NCBI GenBank assembly: GCA_964642505.1
Contig: CAZXQY010000022.1
Location: 1-31,035 of the forward strand
Direction of reading: 5' to 3'
Source: TMED69 sp964642505
GTDB lineage: Bacteria; Pseudomonadota; Gammaproteobacteria; Ga0077536
DNA length: 31,035 nucleotides
Shown: positions 16,544-24,667 of the stretch, piece after piece
Layout of the letters: every line of letters begins with the position of its first letter
Numbering within the stretch: position 1 is the first letter of the stretch
Made by a program: the position numbers and the translations under genes
Notes under the pieces: generated by a model
The model's database searches: none
What the model was told of the DNA's origin: nothing
Seen by the model: the letters and a program-made list of their open reading frames with translations, nothing else

Positions 16544-17365
16544 ATGATAGATCTGTTTGATGTTGATAAGGCTGAGGAAGATGGCTTTTTCCTAATATCT
16601 GGTCCTTGTGTTATTGAAAGCGAGAAGTTGGTTGAGACCATAGCGGAAAGTCTCTGCAAAATCACTCAGGAGTTGGGAATAAGATATGTATTTAAGGCTT
16701 CGTTCGATAAAGCGAATCGGAGCTCGTCCAGCGCTTTTAGAGGAATTGGTCGCGAAAAAGGGCTGCGCATTTTGGAGGGAGTCCGGAAAAACCATGGAAT
16801 CCCGGTTTTGACAGATGTGCACGAAGATTCTCCGGTCGACGAAGTTGCGGACGTGGTCGATATTTTACAAACGCCCGCTTTTTTGTGTCGGCAGACTAAT
16901 TTTATTCAAAATGTCGCCCGTACTGGTAAGCCTGTCAACATAAAGAAAGGGCAATTCCTCGCTCCTTGGGAGATGACAAATGTTGTAAAAAAGGCAAAAG
17001 ATGTAGGAAACGATAAGATAATGGTTTGCGAAAGGGGCGTATCTTTTGGTTACAATTATCTTATCTCTGATATGAGAAGCTTGGTGATTTTGCGGGACAC
17101 CGGTTGTCCGGTAGTGTTTGATGCGACGCATTCTGTCCAATTGCCTGGAGCTAAGGGTGACTCTTCTGGGGGTCAAAGAGAATTTGTGCCTGCGTTAGCT
17201 AGAGCTTCTGTCGCGGTTGGTATATCAGGGTTGTTCATGGAAACTCATCCTAATCCGGAACTTGCTTTAAGCGACGGGCCTAATTCTTGGCCTTTAGAAA
17301 AAATGCGTGGCCTACTCGAAAATTTGCAGGCTATAGATAGAACTACAAGGACGGCTCTAAGGTGA
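16544..17365 (+). CDS. kdsA: 3-deoxy-8-phosphooctulonate synthase (metal-dependent type)
   Basis: KdsA condenses arabinose 5-phosphate and phosphoenolpyruvate to KDO 8-phosphate, for lipopolysaccharide. The barrel shows FKASFDKANRSS, LTDVHE, Q-T-P-A-F-L-x-R-Q-T, N-I-K-K-G-Q-F-L-A-P-W, FDATHSVQLPG, F-M-E-T-H-P and L-S-D-G-P-N. The N-terminal loop reads ISGPCVIES, with a Cys where the E. coli and Pseudomonas metal-independent enzymes have Asn; Cys, His, Glu and Asp of the metal site are all present, so this is the metal-dependent class. The frame also opens at TTG 16535 (AGGG 4 nt upstream, overlapping the pyrG stop as TTGA), adding three residues. Confidence 0.95.
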   Translation: MIDLFDVDKAEEDGFFLISGPCVIESEKLVETIAESLCKITQELGIRYVFKASFDKANRSSSSAFRGIGREKGLRILEGVRKNHGIPVLTDVHEDSPVDEVADVVDILQTPAFLCRQTNFIQNVARTGKPVNIKKGQFLAPWEMTNVVKKAKDVGNDKIMVCERGVSFGYNYLISDMRSLVILRDTGCPVVFDATHSVQLPGAKGDSSGGQREFVPALARASVAVGISGLFMETHPNPELALSDGPNSWPLEKMRGLLENLQAIDRTTRTALR

Positions 17366-18648
17366 CTAAGATAACGAATGTAAGAGGTATGGAGATAATT
17401 GATTCCAGGGGCAATCCTACTGTGAGGGCTGAAGTGGTGACGGAAAGCGAACATATGGGTATAGCCTTGGTCCCGTCGGGAGCCTCAACCGGGGAGCGTG
17501 AAGCTCTAGAATTACGGGATGGTGACAATAGCCGGTATTTTGGCAGAGGCGTACTGAAAGCGGTTGATAATATAAACGGTCCAATAGCCGATTGCCTGCG
17601 GGGTATGGATGTTCGAGACCAATCCTTAATAGACGGGAAACTATGTATTTTAGATGGTAGTAAGAACAAATCAAACCTAGGTTCCAATGCTGTTTTAGCT
17701 GTTTCTCTGGCAGTCGCCAAGTCTGCTGCACACGCGGCCGGTTTTCCTTTGTTTCGACATCTCGCGGAGGGAGGTAGTTTCACTCTTCCAGTGCCGATGA
17801 TGAATATAATTAACGGTGGTTCTCACGCAAACAACAACATAGATTTTCAAGAGTTCATGATAGTTCCCTATGGAGCTCCGTCGTTCAAGGAAGCGGTTCG
17901 CTATGGAGTAGAAATTTTTCACACCCTTAAAAAGATATTGGACTCAAAAGGGATGAGTACTTCCGTGGGAGATGAAGGGGGATACGCTCCTAACTTGTCT
18001 TCCAACGAAGAAGCTGTTTGTTTGGTTTTAGAAGCCATAGAAAAGGCTGGTTATATTCCTGGAGAAGAGATTGGACTTGCATTAGATGTAGCTAGTTCAG
18101 AATTATTCGAGAAAGGCATTTACTCTCTGCCGGGAGAATCTAAGCGATATGATTCAGAAGCTATGATAACCGTTTTAAAAAATTGGGTAGAAAGTTATCC
18201 GATAGTTTCTATTGAAGACGGAATGGATCAGAACGACTGGGATGGCTGGAAAAATCTTACAAAAGAAATAGGGCAAAAAACTCAACTAGTGGGGGACGAT
18301 CTATTTGTTACTAATGTCGAATTCTTAGGAAAAGGGATAAAAGAGAAAGCGGCTAACGCCATTTTGGTAAAGGTAAACCAGATAGGAACTTTGAGCGAAA
18401 CTGTTGCGGCCGTTGAGATGGCTAAGGAAGCGGGTTTTGGGGTAGTGGTATCACATAGGTCAGGGGAAACTGAGGACGATACGATCTCGGATTTGGCCTG
18501 TGGTTTCGATGCGCTTCAGATAAAGACTGGATCGTTATCGCGTTCGGATAGGGTGGCGAAGTACAATAGATTGTTGGTGATCGAGGAAAGTCTTGGGCAG
18601 GATGCGATTTATGCTGGTAAATCAGCTTTCCCTAGGTTTAATCTATAA
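17362..18648 (+). CDS. eno: enolase
   Basis: Enolase interconverts 2-phosphoglycerate and phosphoenolpyruvate in glycolysis; in gammaproteobacteria it can also be part of the RNA degradosome. The start is GTG at 17362, overlapping the kdsA stop as GTGA; it gives the expected N-terminus with M-E-I-I-D-S-R-G-N-P-T-V. Other landmarks are S-G-A-S-T-G (substrate loop), GDEGGYAP (general acid/base Glu), S-I-E-D-G and G-D-D-L metal ligands, L-V-K-V-N-Q-I-G-T with the catalytic lysine, and SHRSGETED. It is 428 residues, close to the E. coli length. Its product also supplies PEP to KdsA, encoded just upstream. Confidence 0.98.
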   Translation: MTKITNVRGMEIIDSRGNPTVRAEVVTESEHMGIALVPSGASTGEREALELRDGDNSRYFGRGVLKAVDNINGPIADCLRGMDVRDQSLIDGKLCILDGSKNKSNLGSNAVLAVSLAVAKSAAHAAGFPLFRHLAEGGSFTLPVPMMNIINGGSHANNNIDFQEFMIVPYGAPSFKEAVRYGVEIFHTLKKILDSKGMSTSVGDEGGYAPNLSSNEEAVCLVLEAIEKAGYIPGEEIGLALDVASSELFEKGIYSLPGESKRYDSEAMITVLKNWVESYPIVSIEDGMDQNDWDGWKNLTKEIGQKTQLVGDDLFVTNVEFLGKGIKEKAANAILVKVNQIGTLSETVAAVEMAKEAGFGVVVSHRSGETEDDTISDLACGFDALQIKTGSLSRSDRVAKYNRLLVIEESLGQDAIYAGKSAFPRFNL

Positions 18649-18657
18649 TTTTTTCTT

Positions 18658-18957
18658 ATGAAAATATTTCTGGCTATTTTAGTTTTGTGCATCGGTTACT
18701 TACAGTACGCTCTGCACCTTGATGCTCGAGGTTCTCCCGAGTTGCGTCGGATAACGACCTCCTTGGAAGAAGAAAATCTGAAGCAAAAGGATCTTATCGA
18801 AAAAAACCGGGAATTAGTACGTGAGATTCATGATTTAACCAGTGGTTATGAAGTGATCGAGGAATTGGCTAGGTATAAAATGGGAATGATTGGGAAAGGA
18901 GAAACATTTTTCAGAGTTTACCCGAAGGAAAAGGAAACCGTGGAGTCGCGAGATTAA
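18658..18957 (+). CDS. ftsB: cell division protein FtsB
   Basis: FtsB is a bitopic inner-membrane protein that forms the FtsQLB complex and activates septal peptidoglycan synthesis. The 99 residues show one N-terminal membrane helix (about 3-20, I-F-L-A-I-L-V-L-C-I-G-Y-L-Q-Y), a leucine/glutamate-rich periplasmic coiled coil (about 34-65), and the family's A-R-Y-K-M-G-M-I-G-K-G-E-T-F-F-R ending. Its place 9 nt after eno and before ispD is conserved in gammaproteobacteria. Confidence 0.95.
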   Translation: MKIFLAILVLCIGYLQYALHLDARGSPELRRITTSLEEENLKQKDLIEKNRELVREIHDLTSGYEVIEELARYKMGMIGKGETFFRVYPKEKETVESRD

Positions 18958-18971
18958 TCGTGGTAGGCGGG

Positions 18972-19676
18972 ATGTCCAGTAATAAGATTTTCGTTGTTAT
19001 ACCGGCGGCGGGTACTGGATCAAGAATGGAAAGCAGTCTTCCTAAACAGTACCTTGAGCTTGAGATCAACCAGACAGTGCTGTCTAAATCTTTAGAAATT
19101 ATTTTTCGAAACGTTGAAGTCGAAAGAGCGGTTATAGCTGTAGCTAAAGGAGATTTTCGTTTCCACAAGTCGATATCTTTGTTTGAACAGCGGTGCCATA
19201 TTGTTGAAGGAGGAGAACAAAGAATCGATTCAGTCTCTAATTGTTTGGATCTTCTGGTTGGGGAGGCGAGTGACGACGACTGGATTTTGGTGCATGATGC
19301 TGCTCGACCGTGCGTCAGGGGTGAAGATGTGAGCAACCTAATTAGCTGTGTTGAACATACGTCAGTTGGCGGAATTTTGGGGGTGCCTGTGACCGATACC
19401 TTGAAGCTATTGGACGGCGATAATGTGGTAAAGACTGTAGACCGAAAAAATATTTGGAGAGCTCTGACGCCGCAAATTTTTAGGTTTAAAATTTTGAGGG
19501 ATGCCTTGAAATTGGCTTCAAAAAAAGGTCAAATTTTTACTGATGAAGCCCAGGCAGTCGAACGTGCTGGCTATCCGGTAAAAATTATTTTAGGTCATCA
19601 GGATAATATAAAAATAACCTATCCAGATGATTTGAAATTAGCCCAATATTTCCTAACAGTCCAGGATGCGTTATAA
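18972..19676 (+). CDS. ispD: 2-C-methyl-D-erythritol 4-phosphate cytidylyltransferase
   Basis: IspD transfers CMP from CTP to MEP, the third step of the non-mevalonate isoprenoid pathway. The N-terminal V-I-P-A-A-G-T-G-S-R-M and P-K-Q-Y-L segments bind CTP; LVHDAARPC, V-T-D-T-L-K and T-D-E-A-Q-A-V-E-R-A-G complete the active site. The ATG at 18972 has TAGG 4 nt upstream and yields 234 residues; a GTG at 18960 in frame would add four. The 3' end lies 1 nt before ispF's best start (an in-frame ATG at 19666 would overlap by 11 bp). It consumes CTP made by PyrG. Confidence 0.96.
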   Translation: MSSNKIFVVIPAAGTGSRMESSLPKQYLELEINQTVLSKSLEIIFRNVEVERAVIAVAKGDFRFHKSISLFEQRCHIVEGGEQRIDSVSNCLDLLVGEASDDDWILVHDAARPCVRGEDVSNLISCVEHTSVGGILGVPVTDTLKLLDGDNVVKTVDRKNIWRALTPQIFRFKILRDALKLASKKGQIFTDEAQAVERAGYPVKIILGHQDNIKITYPDDLKLAQYFLTVQDAL

Positions 19677-19677
19677 A

Positions 19678-20157
19678 ATGCGAATCGGACTTGGCTACGA
19701 CGTCCATCAATTTGAAAAAGGCGACGGTATAGTATTGGGAGGGGTAAGGATTCCGTTTAACAAGAGTATCAAGGCACACAGTGATGGGGACGTCGTCCTA
19801 CATTCCGTAATAGATGCGGTTTTGGGAGCTGCCGGTATGGGCGATATAGGTGCCCATTTCCCGGATAACGACCCGGAATACAAAAATGCTGATAGTAGGG
19901 TTTTACTAAGGGAAACCGAAAAGTTAATTCGCCCGAACTATCTTGTTGGCAACTTGGATGTCACGGTTGTGGTCGAAGCGCCCAAGATTAAACACTACCG
20001 GGAAGAAATGATGTTAAAAATTGCGAGTGATCTGAGGATGCAACTGGGAGATGTAAATATCAAAGCCACTACCTCAGAGCAGATGGGGTTCATTGGGCGC
20101 GGAGAAGGAATTGCGGCGACGTCCATTTGCTTGTTGCATCCGATTGGGTCAGTTTGA
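19678..20157 (+). CDS. ispF: 2-C-methyl-D-erythritol 2,4-cyclodiphosphate synthase
   Basis: IspF cyclises CDP-ME 2-phosphate to MEcPP, releasing CMP. From the ATG at 19678 the protein is 159 residues, the same as E. coli, and starts MRIGLGYDVHQF with metal ligands Asp8 and His10. H-S-D-G-D-V-V-L-H gives the third ligand; G-D-I-G-A-H-F-P-D, K-A-T-T-S-E-Q-M-G-F-I-G-R-G-E-G-I-A finish the fold. An upstream ATG (19666) inside ispD would add four residues. The truD-surE-pcm genes that often follow ispF are missing; instead the gene end overlaps a minus-strand gene by 9 bp. Confidence 0.97.
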   Translation: MRIGLGYDVHQFEKGDGIVLGGVRIPFNKSIKAHSDGDVVLHSVIDAVLGAAGMGDIGAHFPDNDPEYKNADSRVLLRETEKLIRPNYLVGNLDVTVVVEAPKIKHYREEMMLKIASDLRMQLGDVNIKATTSEQMGFIGRGEGIAATSICLLHPIGSV

Positions 20158-20694
20158 TATATGGCCCTCTGTCCAGCGTTTTAGTAGTACCAGCGTAGCT
20201 CCATCTCCGCCACAATTTTTTGGGGCTGGCATAAAAGCTAATACGTTGGTTTTTCTTAATAGATATTCTCTGACCAGAGGTTTAAGTACAGGTTTACCGC
20301 CCGCGGAACTCAGCCCTTTACCGTGGATTATTAAAATAGTACACATTTTGTGATTTTTAATCTGATCAAAAAAGGCGGTTAGCTCATATAGGGCTTCTTT
20401 AAACCGAAATCCATGTAGATCGCATCTAGCTGAAATTGGAAAATGTCCTCTCTTGAGTCTCTTTATTATAGATCTTTGAAGTCCCGTTTGAAAAAACGAA
20501 TCTTTTTGTCCAGTTTCTAGGCACCGAAAATTTTCAAAGTTTATTTCTGGTAGTTCTGTACTAACGGCCGGTTGATGTTTTTTCAAGACGAGGGGGGGCT
20601 TGCCAGTAATATAACTCCGATCCTTTTCGAAATGTTTTAGGGCCTCGTCAAAAGGGAGATTATTTTTAGAATCGTTCTCCTTTTTATTTGCCAT
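20149..20694 (-). CDS. Smr-domain nuclease (SmrA/SmrB family)
   Basis: Smr-domain proteins are small MutS-related endonucleases; E. coli SmrB cuts mRNA at collided ribosomes. The 181 residues have a charged N-terminal half and a C-terminal Smr domain with CDLHGF (about 91-96, catalytic Asp and His) and IIHGKG (second His), then A-P-K-N-C-G-G-D-G-A-T-L-V-L-L. The block just before it (T-G-L-Q-x-x-I-I-K-R-L-K-R-G) resembles SmrA (YdaL), while the intact DLHG triplet is the SmrB-type active site, so I leave the symbol open. It is downstream of purL on the same strand after 71 nt, and its stop lies within ispF, tail to tail. Confidence 0.88.
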   Translation of the reverse strand: MANKKENDSKNNLPFDEALKHFEKDRSYITGKPPLVLKKHQPAVSTELPEINFENFRCLETGQKDSFFQTGLQRSIIKRLKRGHFPISARCDLHGFRFKEALYELTAFFDQIKNHKMCTILIIHGKGLSSAGGKPVLKPLVREYLLRKTNVLAFMPAPKNCGGDGATLVLLKRWTEGHISN

Positions 20695-20765
20695 CTTTAT
20701 ATCAGCCTGTTCAACTAATTGTTATATTTGGGTGCTATTCGAAAATAAAAATAATAGGATTAATT

Positions 20766-23700
20766 TCATTTTATAGTGCGCCTTGCAGCGTGAAAAATTT
20801 CCATCCATGGACTTTCTTCATGGTTCCATTGGCTGGGGAACCAAGAGAATTGCTTTTTGAGGAAAACTCTTTCCGGGTGGGGCATCATGATAGTTGCTCG
20901 CCCATCAGTTGAGGTTAACCCAGTAACCCCGCCAACAGAACCATTAGGGTTAGAAGGGTACTTGTCAGTGACATGCCCGAAGTTGTCTACGTAGCGCATG
21001 CAACAAAGGTTCGAATTTGAGATGTGTTTATTGATACGCCCTTCACCATGAGACACAACAATCGGGGCTTTTAGGCCAGTTAGTTCATTTAGAAATATAG
21101 AGGGTGATTCGGTTATCTCTACCATACTTAATCGAGCCTCAAATCTCTGTGACGTGTTTTGATGAAATGTTGGCCAAATATCAGCGCCTGGAATAATGCT
21201 CTTTAATAAAGATAACATCTGACAGCCGTTACATACACCAAGGGTGAATGTATTTTCTCTTGAGAAAAAATTCGAAAATATTTCCTTTACCCTTTGATTC
21301 TGGGAAATTGTGCAAGCCCAACCCCGCCCCGCTCCCAATACATCGCCGTAAGAAAAGCCTCCGCAGACAGCTAGCCCGTCCATTTTCGACAGATTTTCTG
21401 TCCCAGCGTAAATATCGGTCATGTGCACGTCGAACACCTCAAAGTCGGCGCGTTCAAAAGCCGCTGCCATTTCAACGTGTCCATTTACTCCTTGTTCTCT
21501 TAAGATTGCTACCTTGGGCCGCAGGCCCTTGAGAGCTGAGGCGGCAAGATAGTTATTGTAGTTAGGGTGAGAAACGCTTAGTCCTGGGTCAGACAGGTTG
21601 GTAATTGTGGAAAGTTCTTCTTTGGCGGTGACAGGGTTATCCCGTATCTTTTGAATCGAATGCGTATTTGCCGTGAAAGATGTTAGCAGGTCCTCTAAAC
21701 AAAATACCAATTCTTCGTTTTGACCAATAATTTTTAAAGCCTTTTCGTCGTTGGGTTTGCCGATCACGTGAGTGTAGGGTAATAAGTCTGTAGCTCTAGT
21801 GATAAAATCGAAGACGTTCTTTAGATTGTTTTGGGGTACTTGGATTACCGCCCCAGGCTCTTCGGAAAATAAAAAAGATACATAGTCTTTCCAAGGGGAA
21901 ATATCCACAGAAATACCAGTTCTTCCTGCAAAAGCCATTTCTGACAGTGTGACAAAGAGGCCTCCGTCCGATCGATCATGATAGGAGTCTAACAGACCAC
22001 ACTCATTCAAAGTTTGTATCATTCGAAAAAAATCTGAAAGCAAGAGCGGGTCGTTACAGTCTGCCGGCTCCGTTTCTTTGCTATCCGCTACAATACTGAA
22101 AATAGATCCACCCATCCGATTTTTTCCTTTCCCGAGATCTATCAGGATTAATACCGAATCTTCAGTTGGCTTCAACTCTGGGGTTAGGCTCTGGGAGGTG
22201 TCCATTACCGGGGCATAGGCAGATGCTATAAGAGTTACCGGAGCGCTCGACTCTACTAATTTAGGACTTTTCCCCTCGTTCCAGCTAGCTTGCATCGACA
22301 TAGAATCCTTTCCTACAGGAATGTTTATGCCTAATTTCGTGCAAAAATTCAGGCCTATTTCCTGAACCATTTCGTATAGGCATGCTAAATCGTTCTTGTT
22401 CTGACTAGCACACATCCAATTGGCCGAGATAGAAATGTCAGAAATCGATTTTATTCTAGCCGCTGCGATATTTGTTATTGACTCGGTTATTGCTAGGCGA
22501 GCGGAAGCAGGGCCATCTATCGATGCGACGGGTCCTCTTTCTCCTAACGAGAATGCCTCTCCTGTCAAACCACGGAAGCCGCCGGCGGTCACCGCACAAT
22601 CAGCAACGGGTACTTGCCAGGGTCCCACCATTTGGTCACGTACCGAAAGACCTCCCACACTTCTATCCCCGATAGTTATTAGAAAGCGCTTGTCTCCCAC
22701 ACCAGGAAACTTCAGTACGTCATGTACATACTTCCGTAAGTCGTATTTATTATAATTCTCTGTCTTGAAGCGAGTCGGATGTTTTTCTGCCTTTATCTGC
22801 AAACGAGGTGGGTTTTCAAAAATTGCCTTCATCGGTACATCTATCACGGTTATATTTAATAGGGAATCCTTAACCTGCAAAATTTTGTTCTTTGATGTTT
22901 TTCCGATGACGGAAAACGGTGTTTTTTCGCGTCCACAAATTTCCGAAAATCGGTTTAGATTAGATTCACTAATTAATAGCACATATCGTTCTTGCGCTTC
23001 ATTACACCAAATTTCCATTGGCGAGAGCGAAGGTTCGGCAGTGGGAATCTCCCTTAAGTCGATGTTTCCACCTAAATTATTATCATTTAAAATTTCTGGT
23101 ACAGCGTTTGACAATCCTCCAGCGCCAACATCGTGGATCGTTTCTATTAAATTTGTATCGGAGCAATAGCAAGCTTCAATTACTTCCTGACAGCGCCTCT
23201 GCATTTCCGGGTTACCTCTTTGGACGCAGGCAAAATCAAGCGCTTCTTGAATTTCCCCCGATCCAACGGACCATGCAGCTCCACCCCCCAGGCCGATAAG
23301 CATAGAGGGGCCTCCTAGCACCACAATCAAAGTACCATGCCCTACTTGGTTTTTTCTGACGTTTGGCTCGTGAATACTGCCAAGACCCCCTGCTAACATT
23401 ATGGGTTTATCATAAGCTACAGTCCGTCCAGAATTGTCTATTTTCTCGAAGCTCCGGAAATACCCCGCCAAAGCAGGCCTTCCAAACTCGTTATTGAAGG
23501 AAGCAGCGCCGAGTGGTCCATGAATCATAATTTCTAAAGCCGAAGCAAACCTAGGATTTAAGGATCTTAAATGTTCCCAATTTTCAGGTTGACCGGGAAT
23601 CCTGAGATAAGAAACGGAAAAACCAGTTAGTCCAGCCTTGGGTTTGGCTCCTCTTCCTGTGGCACTCTCGTCTCGAATTTCACCGCCGGAACCCGTTGCC

Positions 23701-24578
23701 GCGCCTGGGAAGGGTGATATGGCCGTTGGGTGATTATGTGTTTCTGCCTTAATAACTAGATTGGGGGTAATTTTCGTTTGTTTGTATTGCTTGGATTCGG
23801 GATTTATAAGAAAAGAATAGGTTTCATAACCTCTCAGGACTGCTGCATTGTCACTATAGGCTGATAGCACACGGTTTAAATTGGTTTCGGTAGTGTTCCT
23901 GATCATTTCAAAAGGACTCAATTTTTGTGCTACGCCGTCTAGTTCCCAACGGGCGTTGAAAATCTTGTGCCGACAGTGTTCGGAATTAACTTGGGCAAAC
24001 ATCATTAGTTCGGCGTCTGTTGGGTTCCTTCCTATACCCGAAAACGTTTCTACGAGATAATTGAGATCCGTATCTGTGAGACCTAAGCCGAGCTCCCTAT
24101 TGACGGAGCTAAAGGATCCATTATTTAGTAGCGGAATTTCTTTTAATTCCGTCATGGGCGGATGGGACATTATCTGTTCTAGTTCTTGGGGATGGCGATA
24201 GAGAGATTCAGTCATTTTATCGTAGTAATCACTTCTTTCCCCTTCGTTGAGTTTGCCTACTCCTTTCCATGCTCGGACTCTTTCGATTCTTAAGACATTA
24301 GCTAGACCGCAGTTCAGGCAAATATCAGTAGCCTTACTGGACCATGGAGATATTGTTCCTCTCCTAGGACCTATGAAAAAATCTATATTAGATAGATCCC
24401 GCAAACTGATGGATTTGACGCTACCGGTGACTGAAAGTAACTTATTTTCGTCTACATTTTCGTGGCGATTGGTCCAAATAAGATAGATCTCAAGGCTTTC
24501 TCCTGGTAAAGGAACTCCAAGGCGGGCGATGTTGCTAGAGGAGTTGTAGCCTAAAGGTCCGTTAATTAGTATGAGCAT
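20766..24578 (-). CDS. purL: phosphoribosylformylglycinamidine synthase, large single-chain form
   Basis: PurL converts FGAR, glutamine and ATP to FGAM, the fourth purine step. The 1270-residue chain is the large proteobacterial form combining the PurS-like, synthetase and glutaminase parts. Visible landmarks are RPGTISPWSSKA-type sequence near 75-85 (here R-R-G-T-I-S-P-W-S-S-K-A), N-S-E-H-C-R-H-K, K-A-E-T-H-N-H-P-T-A-I-S-P-F-P-G-A-A-T-G, the V-G-K-D-S-M-S-M stretch, and the glutaminase triad Cys1116 (LGVCNGCQM), His1234 and Glu1236 (M-M-P-H-P-E). No clear ribosome-binding site precedes the ATG. It follows purB after 89 nt, so purB and purL are probably co-transcribed. Confidence 0.98.
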   Translation of the reverse strand: MLILINGPLGYNSSSNIARLGVPLPGESLEIYLIWTNRHENVDENKLLSVTGSVKSISLRDLSNIDFFIGPRRGTISPWSSKATDICLNCGLANVLRIERVRAWKGVGKLNEGERSDYYDKMTESLYRHPQELEQIMSHPPMTELKEIPLLNNGSFSSVNRELGLGLTDTDLNYLVETFSGIGRNPTDAELMMFAQVNSEHCRHKIFNARWELDGVAQKLSPFEMIRNTTETNLNRVLSAYSDNAAVLRGYETYSFLINPESKQYKQTKITPNLVIKAETHNHPTAISPFPGAATGSGGEIRDESATGRGAKPKAGLTGFSVSYLRIPGQPENWEHLRSLNPRFASALEIMIHGPLGAASFNNEFGRPALAGYFRSFEKIDNSGRTVAYDKPIMLAGGLGSIHEPNVRKNQVGHGTLIVVLGGPSMLIGLGGGAAWSVGSGEIQEALDFACVQRGNPEMQRRCQEVIEACYCSDTNLIETIHDVGAGGLSNAVPEILNDNNLGGNIDLREIPTAEPSLSPMEIWCNEAQERYVLLISESNLNRFSEICGREKTPFSVIGKTSKNKILQVKDSLLNITVIDVPMKAIFENPPRLQIKAEKHPTRFKTENYNKYDLRKYVHDVLKFPGVGDKRFLITIGDRSVGGLSVRDQMVGPWQVPVADCAVTAGGFRGLTGEAFSLGERGPVASIDGPASARLAITESITNIAAARIKSISDISISANWMCASQNKNDLACLYEMVQEIGLNFCTKLGINIPVGKDSMSMQASWNEGKSPKLVESSAPVTLIASAYAPVMDTSQSLTPELKPTEDSVLILIDLGKGKNRMGGSIFSIVADSKETEPADCNDPLLLSDFFRMIQTLNECGLLDSYHDRSDGGLFVTLSEMAFAGRTGISVDISPWKDYVSFLFSEEPGAVIQVPQNNLKNVFDFITRATDLLPYTHVIGKPNDEKALKIIGQNEELVFCLEDLLTSFTANTHSIQKIRDNPVTAKEELSTITNLSDPGLSVSHPNYNNYLAASALKGLRPKVAILREQGVNGHVEMAAAFERADFEVFDVHMTDIYAGTENLSKMDGLAVCGGFSYGDVLGAGRGWACTISQNQRVKEIFSNFFSRENTFTLGVCNGCQMLSLLKSIIPGADIWPTFHQNTSQRFEARLSMVEITESPSIFLNELTGLKAPIVVSHGEGRINKHISNSNLCCMRYVDNFGHVTDKYPSNPNGSVGGVTGLTSTDGRATIMMPHPERVFLKKQFSWFPSQWNHEESPWMEIFHAARRTIK

Positions 24579-24600
24579 TTATTATATTTTTGTGTTTCTG

Positions 24601-24659
24601 TTGAGCTTTTGTGTTAGACCAAGCAAATTGCCTAAACCCCGAAAACGGCGGTTGCTCAA
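24601..24659 (-). repeat. Nested inverted repeats between purB and purL
   Basis: The 89-nt purB-purL gap holds a GC-rich hairpin 15 nt past the purB stop: on the minus strand AACC-g-CCG, loop TTTT, CGG-GGTT (24653 down to 24635), a 7-bp stem with one bulged G. It is flanked by wider arms TTGAGC/GCTCAA (24601-24606 and 24654-24659). No T-run follows, so it is not a standard terminator; it could set the purB:purL ratio by pausing or by protecting the purB 3' end. Confidence 0.45.
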
Positions 24660-24667
24660 GTCAAAAG

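Noticed and set aside
20766..24578. Many plus-strand open frames opposite purL and purB (up to about 134 residues)
   Set aside because: They have no recognisable domains, lie wholly antisense to strongly conserved coding sequence, and have biased compositions expected of shadow frames.
24579..24667. PurR operator between purB and purL (AAGCAAATTGCC)
   Set aside because: The half-sites do not have the spacing or the central CG of the E. coli PurR consensus; the match is only to GCAA/TTGC.
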